A DNA stretch of 64,000 nt from Rhodospirillales bacterium (GCA_012960465.1 DUBF01000069.1:1-64000); one strand, 5' to 3'; counted from the first letter of the stretch, positions 28,240 to 38,949 are shown. A program made the numbers and translations. Notes: generated by a model not told the origin, from the sequence alone.

Positions 28240-30563
28240 TGGATGGTATAGATACAAACGCCATCATTGGCGCGGCCCATGATAAGGTCAAACACGACTC
28301 GGCAATTAAACACGTTACCGGCAAAGCCGTCTATATTGATGATCTCCCGACCCTTCCCGGTACGCTGGAGGCGGTCTTTATCACCAGTTCCCACGCGCAC
28401 GCAATAATCAAATCTATCGACATCTCAAAATCGGCTTCGATGGCAGGCGTCGCTGCGGTCTTATCGGTGAAAGACATTCCTGGCCAAAATGATATCGCGC
28501 CAATTCACGATGATGAACCGCTCTTGGCCGATGGGGTAGCTGAATATGTCGGCCAGCCCATCGCTATTTTGGCAGCGGATACTTACGATCAGGCATTTAC
28601 GGCGGCCAAAGAGGTGGCGATTGAATATGAGGTGCTCGAGCCAGTGCTTAGCATCGAAGAGGCGCTTGAAAAAGAGCAATATACCGGTCCTACCCAGTTG
28701 ATGCAGCGCGGCGACAGTGCTGGTGCCATAGATAGCGCAACGCAAAAAATCTCGGGTGAGATATCTTGCGGCGGCCAAGATCACTTTTACCTGGAAAGTA
28801 ACATTGCTTTGGCGGTGCCGGGGGAGGATACAGATATGCTGGTCTATTCGTCGACCCAGCATCCAAGCGAAGTTCAACATGTCGTTTCCCACCTACTCGG
28901 TGTGGCGTTCAACGATATTACAGTCGAGGTGCGGCGCATGGGCGGCGGATTCGGCGGCAAGGAAAGCCAGCCGACAATCATCGCCGGCGCAGCTGCGATG
29001 TTGGCGGCGAAAACTGGACGGCCCGTAAATTGCCGCCTCAGGCGGGACGCCGACATGGTCATAACCGGCAAGCGCCATGATTACTTATTTAAGTATCATG
29101 TCGGGTTTGACGACAGTGGCCAGATTGAGGGCGTCGATATCGACATGGCCATGCGCTCTGGCAATGTCGCCGATCTTAGTATTGGTGTGCTGGCAAGAAC
29201 ACTTTGCCATGGTGATAATTGTTATTACCTACCGAATGTCACTTTCCGGGGTTACCCGTGCAAGACCAACACGGTTTCCAACACGGCATTTCGGGGTTTT
29301 GGCGCCCCCCAAGGCATGCTGGTCATCGAAACAATCATTGAGCATATTGCTCGCATCCTGGGGAAAAGCGTTGAGGAAATCCGGGCGGTAAATTATTACG
29401 GCACCGATGATCGAAACATCACGCCTTACGGTCAGACGGTGAAGGATAATATTATTGTTGAACTGACCGAGCGGTTGGCGAAAGAAGTTGGGCTAGAAGA
29501 TCGAATAGTGGCCGTCGACAAGTTCAATGCCGAAAATAAAACACTTAAAAAAGGTATCGCCATGATGCCAGTGAAATTCGGCGTGTCATTTAACACACCT
29601 CTTCTTAATCAGGCTGGCGCACTCGTACATGTCTATACCGATGGCAGCGTACATCTGAACCATGGCGGCACCGAGATGGGGCAGGGGCTTTTCACCAAAG
29701 TTGCTCAGGTAGTTGCCACGGTTTTCCAAATTGATATCAATAATATAAAGATATCCTCAACCCGAACCGATAAAGTTCCCAATACTTTGGCGACCGCGGC
29801 ATCGGTTGGCTCCGACCTCAACGGCATGGCGGCCTTCAATGCGGCTAATACAATCAAGGCTCGAATGACCGAAGTAGCGGCAAGTCATTTTGCAGTGGAT
29901 CAGGCAGATATCAAGTTTCGCCAGAATAGAGTCTATGCGGGCAATGACAGCCTGTCATTTGCCGATTTGGCTCAACTCTCTTGGGTAGAACGGGTCTCTT
30001 TGTCGGCCACGGGGTATTACAAGACGCCTGACCTTACCTGGGACCTCAAAACCATGACCGGCAGTCCGTTCTATTATTTCACCTACGGTGCCTGCATCTC
30101 CGAGGTAGTCATCGATACGCTAACGGGCGAATCCAGGGTGTTAACCGCCGACATATTGCAAGATTGCGGCAACTCCTTGAACCCCGCTGTCGACTATGGC
30201 CAGATTGAAGGTGGCTTTGTTCAAGGTATGGGGTGGCTGACTTCGGAAGAATTAGTCTGGGATGACAAGGGAAGGCTTTTGACGCACGGGCCGTCCACCT
30301 ACAAAATCCCTGGCAGCCGGGATGTTCCTCCAGAGTTAAACATTCATATCTTGGAGGACGCGCCCAATCGGGTTCCAACGATCTTCAGATCTAAAGCGGT
30401 CGGTGAACCCCCGATTATGTTGGCGATATCTGTTTGGCTGGCCTTGCGCGATGCCGTCGCAAGATTGGCGGACGGAACACGTATGCCCAAGCTTAATGCG
30501 CCAGCCACACCGGAAGCCATTCTGAGGGCCGTCGATGATATTTGCAGCAAAGTAAGTGAATAA
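28236..30563 (+). CDS. Xanthine dehydrogenase-type molybdopterin-binding large subunit
   Basis: 775 aa; GGGFGGKESQ, AFRGFGAPQGM, GGTEMGQGLFTKVAQV, DCGNSLNPAVDYGQIEGGFVQG. Confidence 0.93.
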   Translation: MMDGIDTNAIIGAAHDKVKHDSAIKHVTGKAVYIDDLPTLPGTLEAVFITSSHAHAIIKSIDISKSASMAGVAAVLSVKDIPGQNDIAPIHDDEPLLADGVAEYVGQPIAILAADTYDQAFTAAKEVAIEYEVLEPVLSIEEALEKEQYTGPTQLMQRGDSAGAIDSATQKISGEISCGGQDHFYLESNIALAVPGEDTDMLVYSSTQHPSEVQHVVSHLLGVAFNDITVEVRRMGGGFGGKESQPTIIAGAAAMLAAKTGRPVNCRLRRDADMVITGKRHDYLFKYHVGFDDSGQIEGVDIDMAMRSGNVADLSIGVLARTLCHGDNCYYLPNVTFRGYPCKTNTVSNTAFRGFGAPQGMLVIETIIEHIARILGKSVEEIRAVNYYGTDDRNITPYGQTVKDNIIVELTERLAKEVGLEDRIVAVDKFNAENKTLKKGIAMMPVKFGVSFNTPLLNQAGALVHVYTDGSVHLNHGGTEMGQGLFTKVAQVVATVFQIDINNIKISSTRTDKVPNTLATAASVGSDLNGMAAFNAANTIKARMTEVAASHFAVDQADIKFRQNRVYAGNDSLSFADLAQLSWVERVSLSATGYYKTPDLTWDLKTMTGSPFYYFTYGACISEVVIDTLTGESRVLTADILQDCGNSLNPAVDYGQIEGGFVQGMGWLTSEELVWDDKGRLLTHGPSTYKIPGSRDVPPELNIHILEDAPNRVPTIFRSKAVGEPPIMLAISVWLALRDAVARLADGTRMPKLNAPATPEAILRAVDDICSKVSE

Positions 30564-30745
30564 CTTAATTTATCGGTACGGTTTTAGACATAAATCGCGG
30601 GGACCATGCCCGTATCAACTCGTGAAATCGTCAATTTATCCGCATTTTAATGGTTTGAGATCCTACATTAAAAAACCTTAAATCTAATTCTTTAACGGGT
30701 ATTCAGACTGTAGAGTTAGATTAAATACTCCCAAAATTACCGTAA

Positions 30746-31219
30746 TCAAAGCGGACCGCGGCGAAATTCGCCACCTGGCAATTGAAAATGGATATCGTGG
30801 GCATCCGCAATACGAACGACCTCATGCGGGTTCGGAACATTATGGATGGCCTTGAATAGATCAAACGTTTTGTTCGTTGGTTCAGCCCAAAAAACTCCTT
30901 TTGCCGTTTCCCCGGAGTTGTTGAATAGGGAGTGGGTTACATAACGTGGAAAAGTTATAATTTCTCCAGGAACCGCATGACGCTCCTCGCCGTCCAGCAC
31001 CATATCCAATTCGCCTTCAGTCAGATAGAGGAACTCATCCTGGGTCGAGTGTGAATGCGGTGGAATGAACGTTTCTTCAGGTATAATCGCTTCCCACCAA
31101 AATCTATTCTCATCAAGTTGTTTCGGAATATAAATCTGTCCCATGACATTCCAAACCATGCCGCCAATGGGCTTGGTTTCGCTCAAAATGCGGTCGATCT
31201 CTTTTACAGTCACAGTCAT
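30746..31219 (-). CDS. Cupin-domain protein
   Basis: 157 aa; PPHSHSTQDEFLYLTEGELDMVLDGE, GEIITFPRYVTHSLFN. Confidence 0.88.
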   Translation of the reverse strand: MTVTVKEIDRILSETKPIGGMVWNVMGQIYIPKQLDENRFWWEAIIPEETFIPPHSHSTQDEFLYLTEGELDMVLDGEERHAVPGEIITFPRYVTHSLFNNSGETAKGVFWAEPTNKTFDLFKAIHNVPNPHEVVRIADAHDIHFQLPGGEFRRGPL

Positions 31220-31221
31220 GG

Positions 31222-32910
31222 TTAACCTCCTTTTTTTAATTTATTTTGCGCCTTACTCCAAACGGGGTTGAAAGCGGCAAAAATTGGTTTCGGCTTCCAA
31301 CGCTTTCGTACATCAGCTAACTCCTCCTTATTGTAGTAGCCGATCAAGATACCAGCTTCAGCAATGTTTCGCTGTATATCAGTATTTTCAAGCATGCCGT
31401 CTGTTACAGTCACGCGTTGACGAGGCTTTAAGGCCCATTCAAATAATAATTGATCAAGCCTACTTCGTTCCTGTTCGAACGTTGGATCATCTCCAAGATC
31501 ATTGAACTCGTTGGGATCAACCTCAAGATCGAATAGCATCGGTCTAAAACCGTCGGACCGAACATATTTATAGCGGCCGTCGAAAACCATACGTAGCCAG
31601 CACTCACGCGGCGGCATATCGAGGTCGATACGGGCATTCATAAAAGCATAGTCATATTCGCTGATCACATATGAGCGCCAGTCATCTGGCTTCTCATCAT
31701 GGATGAGAGGTTGAAGCGCGCGACCGTCTAAGATGTGGGGCTGAGGATACCCTCCGACGGCCTGCAATATCGTCGGCACAAGATCGATAGCCTCAACTAA
31801 CTCGTTGGAGGTGGTCCCTCGGGTTTTATTTGCTTCCGGGCTGGGGTCATAGACGATAAACGGAATATGTACGCTAGGTTCATGAAATAAATCTTTCTCT
31901 CCCATCCAGTGATCACCAAGATAGTCGCCGTGATCCGAGGTAAAGACGATCATTGTATTGTCCATCTGACCTCGTTCTTCCAAAAAGTTAATTAACCGGC
32001 CGATCTCATCATCAATTTGTTTGATCATGCCCATATAGGCCGGCAATACCGAATTACGCACCTCTTCACGAGACATCGCCTGAGAAATATTGAGCTTCTG
32101 AAATTCACCGTAGACAGGATGAGGGTTTTCTTTTTCACTTTCATCCCGCACTAACGGCAATGCATCATCTGGACCGTACATATCCGAATAAGGAGCCGGC
32201 GTCATATAAGGCCAGTGTGGTTTGATATAGGAGAGATGAAGGCACCAGGCCTCCTTGTCCGCTTCTGAGATAAAATCCATGGCTCGGCCCGTTATATACG
32301 CTGTCTCGGAGTGCTCTGCAGGAACCCGCGCCGGCAAGTGAGCATGCTTGAGGTACCAGCCCGAGAGGAGTTCGCCATTCGGTCCCTCAGCGGAGTTGGC
32401 CCAGTCCTCCCAAGGATTTTCTCCGCCAAAACCCTTTTCTCGAAGGTATTGGTTATACCGAGGGTTGGGATCATGGCCGGAGCTGGGATGCACGCCGTCA
32501 TCCCTTTCAAAGGGCTCGAACCCACATTCTGCAGCGAAAACCCCTTCAGGAGATTTTTCATCGATCCCCAGGCGTGCCATACCCATATAGTCGGCACGCA
32601 CATGTGTCTTTCCAACCAGCGCCGTCCGGATACCAAGAGGGCGTAGGTGATCGCCTAGCGTTTGCTCTCCGACGCGCAGAGGCACGAAGTTCCAGCTTGC
32701 TCCGTGAGAGTTGACGTATCGTCCCGTGTAGAAACTCATTCGCGAAGCGCCACAGACCGGTGACTGACAATAAGCGCGGTTGAACTGTACGCCCCGTTTG
32801 GCTATCCCATCGATATGCGGTGTTTCCAGGTTCGGATGGCCATAGCAGGACAGATAATCCCAGCGCAACTGATCACACATGATGAACAGAATATTACGTG
32901 CTTTTGACAT
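31222..32910 (-). CDS. Type I sulfatase with variant Cys motif CGASR, no signal peptide
   Basis: 562 aa; SPVCGASRMSFYTGRYVN, FTSDHGDYLGDHWMGEKD, LEVDPNEFNDLGDD. Confidence 0.9.
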   Translation of the reverse strand: MSKARNILFIMCDQLRWDYLSCYGHPNLETPHIDGIAKRGVQFNRAYCQSPVCGASRMSFYTGRYVNSHGASWNFVPLRVGEQTLGDHLRPLGIRTALVGKTHVRADYMGMARLGIDEKSPEGVFAAECGFEPFERDDGVHPSSGHDPNPRYNQYLREKGFGGENPWEDWANSAEGPNGELLSGWYLKHAHLPARVPAEHSETAYITGRAMDFISEADKEAWCLHLSYIKPHWPYMTPAPYSDMYGPDDALPLVRDESEKENPHPVYGEFQKLNISQAMSREEVRNSVLPAYMGMIKQIDDEIGRLINFLEERGQMDNTMIVFTSDHGDYLGDHWMGEKDLFHEPSVHIPFIVYDPSPEANKTRGTTSNELVEAIDLVPTILQAVGGYPQPHILDGRALQPLIHDEKPDDWRSYVISEYDYAFMNARIDLDMPPRECWLRMVFDGRYKYVRSDGFRPMLFDLEVDPNEFNDLGDDPTFEQERSRLDQLLFEWALKPRQRVTVTDGMLENTDIQRNIAEAGILIGYYNKEELADVRKRWKPKPIFAAFNPVWSKAQNKLKKGG

Positions 32911-32980
32911 GTTTTATTACCTCAACCATTTCTTAAGGAGCATGTATCAAGTCATTTATGTTTTGACGCAAACATAACGT

Positions 32981-34099
32981 TTAACCTAAAGCCTCTTTCA
33001 AAGCGGCTAAACAGGCGCTGTTATCTTCTTCGGTTCCGACGGTTATACGGATGTTATGCTCATATCCGATATCGGCCCATGCATTAATTTGGATGCCCTT
33101 CTCCAGCATCAATTTTACCATCTCGCGACCATTACCCGGTATCGGTGTAGATACAAAATTGGTGACAGACGGCAATGGATTGAGATCCAACTTCTTCAAA
33201 CCGTCATAGATTTGATCTCGACCAGCGGCTATTGTAGTTAAAATAAAGTCCAGATAATCAGTATCGAGAAGGGCTGCCTCGCCTGCATATTGAGCCAACA
33301 GAGGAACGTTGAATACACATGTTGTTTTTTGAAGCGCCTGAGCGAGATTTGTGTCGCTACAGAGTGCATAACCAATCCGCATCCCTGCCATAGCGTAAGC
33401 TTTTGAGAACGTAAATACGGTAATCCAGGGACCCTTTCGTGTTTTTAAAATTTCTAAAACATTGGGGCCGCCTGCGTGAATACCAAAGTCATAGTAGGCT
33501 TCATCTACGCAGAGAAGTACGTCTTCTGGTACACCATGGATTATTTTTTCTAATCCTGCCTGGTCAACCAGACGGCCGCTCGGATTATTGGGTGTAATTA
33601 AAAAGACGATTTGAGTGTTTTTATTAATCGCATTTAAAATTCCATCAGTATCGGCATTACCGTCGGTTAAGTTCTCGACCTCTATTACGTCCGCTTCAAA
33701 TGCCGCCACCATGGACTTATAACCCCAGAAGGTTGGAACGGGGAGGATAAGTCCCTGTCCGGGCGAAAGAGACAGGTCGATGGCACCTTTCAGAAGCTCT
33801 TCACTGCCATTACCCCAAACGATACAATTGTTATCGATAGCCGTTCGTTCAGAGATGATATCACTCAGATGCGGGCATTGAGCATCAGGATACAGATTGA
33901 CCGAACCCAAATTATCCTGCATCGCTTTAATAACTTTAGGTGATGGCGGATAACAGCACTCATTTAAGCCCATAGCCCTGATTTTTGACGTATCTAAACC
34001 ATTGTACCGCAGCGCTCCATCAGTGGGGGGCTCAACTTTATTAGGTGCGTCCTGAAGCGCTTTTCGAATATAGGGGGTTGGATTATAAACGTCATCCAT
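32981..34099 (-). CDS. HisC-like class I/II PLP aminotransferase
   Basis: 372 aa; ITPNNPSGR, CVDEAYYDF, FSKAYAMAGMRIGY. Confidence 0.9.
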   Translation of the reverse strand: MDDVYNPTPYIRKALQDAPNKVEPPTDGALRYNGLDTSKIRAMGLNECCYPPSPKVIKAMQDNLGSVNLYPDAQCPHLSDIISERTAIDNNCIVWGNGSEELLKGAIDLSLSPGQGLILPVPTFWGYKSMVAAFEADVIEVENLTDGNADTDGILNAINKNTQIVFLITPNNPSGRLVDQAGLEKIIHGVPEDVLLCVDEAYYDFGIHAGGPNVLEILKTRKGPWITVFTFSKAYAMAGMRIGYALCSDTNLAQALQKTTCVFNVPLLAQYAGEAALLDTDYLDFILTTIAAGRDQIYDGLKKLDLNPLPSVTNFVSTPIPGNGREMVKLMLEKGIQINAWADIGYEHNIRITVGTEEDNSACLAALKEALG

Positions 34100-34122
34100 T
34101 TGTGTTTCCTTTGAAAATATTT

Positions 34123-34872
34123 TTATAAATGATGTAATACCTGGCCAATAAAATTCTGGGCACGCTCGGATGCCGGGTTATCAAAAAAGGCGTCGGGCGT
34201 ATTTTCTTCTATAATTTGGCCTTCATCCATAAAAATTACCCGATCCGCGACAGTCCTGGCAAAACCCATTTCATGTGTCACGACCAACATCGTCATACCT
34301 TCCTGCGCAAGATCCACCATCACATCAAGAACTTCCTTTACCATTTCAGGATCCAGGGCAGACGTAACCTCATCAAACAACATAATTTTAGGCTTCATAC
34401 AAAGGGAGCGAGCAATGGCCACGCGTTGTTGCTGTCCACCGGATAATTGTGCGGGATATTTGTCGGCCTGGTCAGCAATTTTAACCCGCTCCAGATAGGT
34501 CATAGCAATTTCTTCCGCCTCAGATTTAGGGACGCGTCGTACCAAATATTGTCCAATAACCAGGTTATCTTTCACGGTCATGTGCGGGAACAAATTGAAC
34601 GATTGAAAAACCATTCCAACCTCTGAACGTATTGAGTCAATATTTTTGAGATCGTCAATCAATTCAATACCGTCAACTATTATTGTACCTTTCTGGTGTG
34701 CCTCAAGTCGATTGATACAACGAATTAAAGTTGATTTTCCTGAGCCTGAAGGGCCGCAAATTACAATGCGTTCTCCCTTAGCCACAAGGACATCAATGTC
34801 ACGTAGAACGTGAAAATCACCAAACCATTTATTAACTTTATCGAATGAGATGATAGTATCGTCTGACATCAA
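34123..34872 (-). CDS. aapP: Polar amino-acid ABC transporter ATPase (AapP-like)
   Basis: 249 aa; Walker [10 protein letters not shown], signature [15 protein letters not shown]. Confidence 0.88.
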   Translation of the reverse strand: MMSDDTIISFDKVNKWFGDFHVLRDIDVLVAKGERIVICGPSGSGKSTLIRCINRLEAHQKGTIIVDGIELIDDLKNIDSIRSEVGMVFQSFNLFPHMTVKDNLVIGQYLVRRVPKSEAEEIAMTYLERVKIADQADKYPAQLSGGQQQRVAIARSLCMKPKIMLFDEVTSALDPEMVKEVLDVMVDLAQEGMTMLVVTHEMGFARTVADRVIFMDEGQIIEENTPDAFFDNPASERAQNFIGQVLHHL

Positions 34873-34880
34873 TGCATCCT

Positions 34881-35993
34881 TTATTGTTGTTCAATGTTGC
34901 TACGATTTTCCAAACGTCTTGAATATTTAGACATGCCAAAAGTAAAAATGAAATAAATTAATGCCGCAAACGTATATGCCGAACTAAAAATATGTGGTGG
35001 CCCAATCCAATCGGAGGATTCTAGTGAAATTTGAATAATTCCAAGTAGGTCGCTAAAGCCAATTAACATAACAATCGTTGTTTCTTTAAATATCATAATA
35101 CAGGTGTTCATCAACGCAGGTATCGAGTTGCGAATGGCTTGGGGCAAAATGATGTAACCCATCATTTTCCAGTAGGACATCCCGATTGCACGGGATGCTT
35201 CAAATTGTCCGATGGGTATAGATTGTAGACCCCCTCTAAACACTTCGGCCATATACGCAGAGTTAAATGCTGCAAAAGCTATAAATGCCCGAACAACAAC
35301 ATCTATCCCTGCGCCGTCCGGAATAAAAATCGGAAGTAGTGCGACAAACATCACAATAATAACGATATGCGGTACGCCGCGCCAGAACTCAATAAAATAA
35401 GTACAGACTTTACTGATGACTTTAAGATCTGATGTCCGACCAAGTGCCAGGATGAGCCCCAAAGGAATGGAGCCCAGGATTGCAATACTGGCAATTACCA
35501 GGGTTAATAAAAGACCACCAAATTCCTCGGGAGCAACATATTTTAGATCAAACGCGTCACCGACTAAGAAAATATACGCCGTAATTGGAAAAATGATAAT
35601 CATCGTTATCCGAAAATATTTAGTCCAACGACCATACGAGTACAAAAATGATATAATTGTCAGAGCGGCCAATGCATAGACAATATTTACTCGCCAATAA
35701 AGTTCACTGGGGTATAGACCATAAACAAAGAGACGCCATCGGTCGGTAACAAAAGCCCAGCATGCAGCGTTAATATCGGGACACGATTTTGCTGAATCGC
35801 CAAACCAAACGGCATTTATAAATGCCCAATGAATTAGGAAATTAGCCAGATTAAAAATAATATAGATCAGTACCAATGTAATCAGTGAGTTAAACCAGCT
35901 GGAAAAGAAATTAATGCGGAGCCAGCCTAACAGGCCTTTAGATTGGTAAGGCGCAGGTTGCGGCATTTTGAAAGGCGCAAGAATAGGTTCCAT
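34881..35993 (-). CDS. aapM: Polar amino-acid ABC transporter permease (AapM-like)
   Basis: 370 aa; [62 protein letters not shown]. Confidence 0.85.
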   Translation of the reverse strand: MEPILAPFKMPQPAPYQSKGLLGWLRINFFSSWFNSLITLVLIYIIFNLANFLIHWAFINAVWFGDSAKSCPDINAACWAFVTDRWRLFVYGLYPSELYWRVNIVYALAALTIISFLYSYGRWTKYFRITMIIIFPITAYIFLVGDAFDLKYVAPEEFGGLLLTLVIASIAILGSIPLGLILALGRTSDLKVISKVCTYFIEFWRGVPHIVIIVMFVALLPIFIPDGAGIDVVVRAFIAFAAFNSAYMAEVFRGGLQSIPIGQFEASRAIGMSYWKMMGYIILPQAIRNSIPALMNTCIMIFKETTIVMLIGFSDLLGIIQISLESSDWIGPPHIFSSAYTFAALIYFIFTFGMSKYSRRLENRSNIEQQ

Positions 35994-36002
35994 CTTTCTA
36001 AA

Positions 36003-37169
36003 CTACCTTTCCGGTATTCGGGTCATGTGGTTGTAAATAGCCATAAGCATGGCAATGAAAAGGCTGATACCCAGATACCCGGCAAGTGTAATCGCCTGGA
36101 GTTCCATCACCTGTCCGGTTTGAGGAGCTATTGCTCCATCCATGGCCCAGAAAAAATCAGCGTAGCCTATTGCGCCGGCAAGAGCTGTTGATTTGGCAAG
36201 GCTCAAATATTGATTTGTAATCGGAGGAATAATAAACCGCATGGCTTGCGGAACAATAACTTGGGAATAAGTCTGCATGTTCGTAAAGCCAATGGAGCCG
36301 GCGGCTTCTTTTTGACCTTTATCAACAGATTGAATGCCTGCACGTATAATCTCTCCCACGAATGCCGCGTTATACAATGTCAGACCGAATACCATTGCTG
36401 TAAATTCCGGTTCAAGAGCGGTTCCACCTTCAAAATTAAAACGACCAAATTTCGGGACTTCCCAGGTAACTGGAAAATCCAAAACCCAGGCGACAAGCAG
36501 TGGCAATAGGATGATCAAGCCTGCTCCCAAAATGAGTGACGGAAAAGGTTGCCCTGTATTTTTTTGTCGGTGTTTTGCCCATGCCCAAATAATGGCGGAG
36601 ATTAATGTCGCTATCAAAACGGCCCACGCAACAAATTCCGCGCCGCCCTCTAAAATAGGTAACGGAATAAAGAAACCTTCTATATTAAGAAATGCCACGT
36701 CAAAAAAACTAATGGAAGATCTTTTCATGGGCAGCATTTTAAGCGCTGCAAAATACCAGAAGAAAAGTTGGAGCAGCAGAGGGACATTTCGGAAAACCTC
36801 CACGTAGCCATTACCAAACTTACGCAGAAGGAGGTTCGACGAAAGTTTAAACATTGCAATAAAAAAGCCCAATATAGTGGCGAGAATTATGGCAATAAGC
36901 GATAGAAAGATCGTATTGAGCAGGGTTACGATCATCGCCTCGATGTAGGTCGATCGCGGGCTGTAGTCGATAAGTGCCGGGCTGATGGGAAAGCCGGCTT
37001 CATCGGTTAAAAAATCGAAGCCCGTTTTCAGGCCAAGCCGGGCCATATTGGTTGTCGCTATATCATATACCCAGAACATCCCGCAAATTATGACTACAAC
37101 CAGTCCCCATTGGTACGTAAGCGAACGTACACTGCCTTTGCGCCAGAAGCTGAGTAAATTTTCCATCAA
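36003..37169 (-). CDS. aapQ: Polar amino-acid ABC transporter permease (AapQ-like)
   Basis: 388 aa; EVFRNVPLLLQLFFWYF, EIIRAGIQSVDKGQKEAAGSIGF. Confidence 0.85.
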   Translation of the reverse strand: MMENLLSFWRKGSVRSLTYQWGLVVVIICGMFWVYDIATTNMARLGLKTGFDFLTDEAGFPISPALIDYSPRSTYIEAMIVTLLNTIFLSLIAIILATILGFFIAMFKLSSNLLLRKFGNGYVEVFRNVPLLLQLFFWYFAALKMLPMKRSSISFFDVAFLNIEGFFIPLPILEGGAEFVAWAVLIATLISAIIWAWAKHRQKNTGQPFPSLILGAGLIILLPLLVAWVLDFPVTWEVPKFGRFNFEGGTALEPEFTAMVFGLTLYNAAFVGEIIRAGIQSVDKGQKEAAGSIGFTNMQTYSQVIVPQAMRFIIPPITNQYLSLAKSTALAGAIGYADFFWAMDGAIAPQTGQVMELQAITLAGYLGISLFIAMLMAIYNHMTRIPER

Positions 37170-37194
37170 ATAGACTTAAGTGTTTCAATACTAA

Positions 37195-37230
37195 TGGGTG
37201 CCTCATTGAAATTAATTAATGAGGCACCCA
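37195..37230 (-). terminator. Perfect hairpin between aapJ- and aapQ-like genes (attenuator or mRNA stabiliser)
   Basis: TGGGTGCCTCATT-gaaattaatt-AATGAGGCACCCA, perfect 13-bp stem. Confidence 0.7.
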
Positions 37231-37262
37231 GGGATCAGTTTATTGGGTAATGGTGTTAAGGC

Positions 37263-38303
37263 TTAACGGAAAGGAGGAGAAATAAGCAGTCCACCTTTAG
37301 TATGCAGTACGTTCTTGCCTCGAGGCATGTTTAAACGACTATCTTTGCCTAAATGTTTTTCCCACATTTCACCGTAATTACCGACGGCTTTAATGGCATT
37401 GTAGGCCCAGTCTTTACCCAGTCCAATTTTTGCTCCGAACTTTCCTGTTGTCCCCAAAATACGTTGGACAAATGGGTTCTTTGCACTTGACCTCATCTTA
37501 TCGACATTCTTGCTGGTAATCCCAAATTCCTCAGCGGCGATAAGAGCGTTAAAAGTCCAGACAACAATATCTTTCCAGACCTGATCGCCGTGACCCACCA
37601 TGGGTGAAATAGGCTCATTTGAAATAGTTTCCGGTAAGATCATATGTTCATCCGGGTTTGTCATGGCTAAACGACGAGCACCAAGACCAAACTTATCTGT
37701 GCAGAAAGCATCGCAACGCTTTGCATCATACGCCTTTTGAGCTTCGCCCATACTTCCAAATGTCACCTGCTTGAACTTCATCCCGTTTTTGCGGAAGTAA
37801 TCCGACACATTACCTTGAGTTGTCGCACCAGCTGACATGCAAAATGTTGCGCCATCCAACTCTTTAGCTGATTTTACGCCGAGGCTTTTGCGAACCATGA
37901 AACCCTGGCCGTCAAATACCATAACGCGGGTAAAATCCAGTCCTTGGCCCACGTCTCGCGCGAATGTCCAGGTAAATCGGTGAGTGACCACATCGACCGT
38001 ACCAGCTTTCATAGCATTAAAAGCGACAGGCAGTTTCATTTTTGTTGTTTTGATTTTATCAGCGTCACCAAGTACCGCTGCTGCAATAGCGCGGCACAAG
38101 TCAACATCAAAGCCAACCATTTTTCCCGCTTTATTCGGGAAAGCGTAACCCGGCACGCCTGGCACAACGCCACAATGAAGAATGCCAGCTTTTTTTACGT
38201 CCGCTAAACGATCGGCCTTTGCCGCAGTCGCCATAATACCTAAAGAGGCGATTGCAGCTGACATTACGGTCAAGCGTCCAATTTTAGAATTAAGAAATCT
38301 CAT
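37263..38303 (-). CDS. aapJ: Amino-acid ABC transporter substrate-binding protein (AapJ-like)
   Basis: 346 aa; signal peptide-like N-terminus, ILHCGVVPGVPGYAFPNKAGKMVGFDVDLCRAIAAAVLGD. Confidence 0.88.
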   Translation of the reverse strand: MRFLNSKIGRLTVMSAAIASLGIMATAAKADRLADVKKAGILHCGVVPGVPGYAFPNKAGKMVGFDVDLCRAIAAAVLGDADKIKTTKMKLPVAFNAMKAGTVDVVTHRFTWTFARDVGQGLDFTRVMVFDGQGFMVRKSLGVKSAKELDGATFCMSAGATTQGNVSDYFRKNGMKFKQVTFGSMGEAQKAYDAKRCDAFCTDKFGLGARRLAMTNPDEHMILPETISNEPISPMVGHGDQVWKDIVVWTFNALIAAEEFGITSKNVDKMRSSAKNPFVQRILGTTGKFGAKIGLGKDWAYNAIKAVGNYGEMWEKHLGKDSRLNMPRGKNVLHTKGGLLISPPFR

Positions 38304-38383
38304 TTACTATCTCCCAGTGAAGGTTTTTATTTTATCAATAATAGAATTTAAGTTGGTTTTAACACTAATTTGACAACGAGCTT

Positions 38384-38406
38384 AATACAAGTATTGTTAT
38401 ATTGTA
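38384..38406. promoter_or_regulatory. Candidate MarR operator in the divergent aapJ/marR region
   Basis: AATACAAGTATTGTTATATTGTA: IR AATAC-AA-GTATT overlapping TACAA-N11-TTGTA. Confidence 0.35.
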
Positions 38407-38457
38407 AATACGCGTAACTGCAACCTATTATTAAGATGTATTTGTGAAAAAAGATTT

Positions 38458-38949
38458 ATGCCTGCTAAAGACACAGAGCCCTATATCTCAGAGGAAAAAG
38501 TAACAACACAAATTCGAGCAATTTGGGTGCGCAATTTTGCTTGTATAAAGGAGACACTACGTCAATTTGATCTCACGCCAGTGCAGTGGCGCGTCCTGGC
38601 AAATTTGCAAGAATTCAATGGGCAGAATGTCTACTCGCTTGCGGAACGCAGTTACACAAACCGCGCAAACCTCAGTCGTGACGTCGCAATCCTGGAAAAG
38701 TTAGGCCTGGTTGAGCGCAACAGAGAAAGTCGGGATCAACGGAATGTCCTGGTGACACTCACCTACGCCGGTAAAATTAAATTTGATCAGGTTAGACCGG
38801 CAGTGGAACAGGAAACAAATTTTATCCTCGAAGGCCTCTCATCCCCCGAAATCGAAACTTTGATGCGATTACTGGTTAAAATAAAACATAACTCCTATCG
38901 TCAACACCCTATGGTTCATAACACTAGCAAGGAAAAGTCTAATGGCTGA
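38458..38949 (+). CDS. MarR family transcriptional regulator
   Basis: 163 aa; winged helix LTPVQWRVLANLQ...NRANLSRDVAILEKLGLVERNRESRDQRNVLVTLT. Confidence 0.9.
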   Translation: MPAKDTEPYISEEKVTTQIRAIWVRNFACIKETLRQFDLTPVQWRVLANLQEFNGQNVYSLAERSYTNRANLSRDVAILEKLGLVERNRESRDQRNVLVTLTYAGKIKFDQVRPAVEQETNFILEGLSSPEIETLMRLLVKIKHNSYRQHPMVHNTSKEKSNG

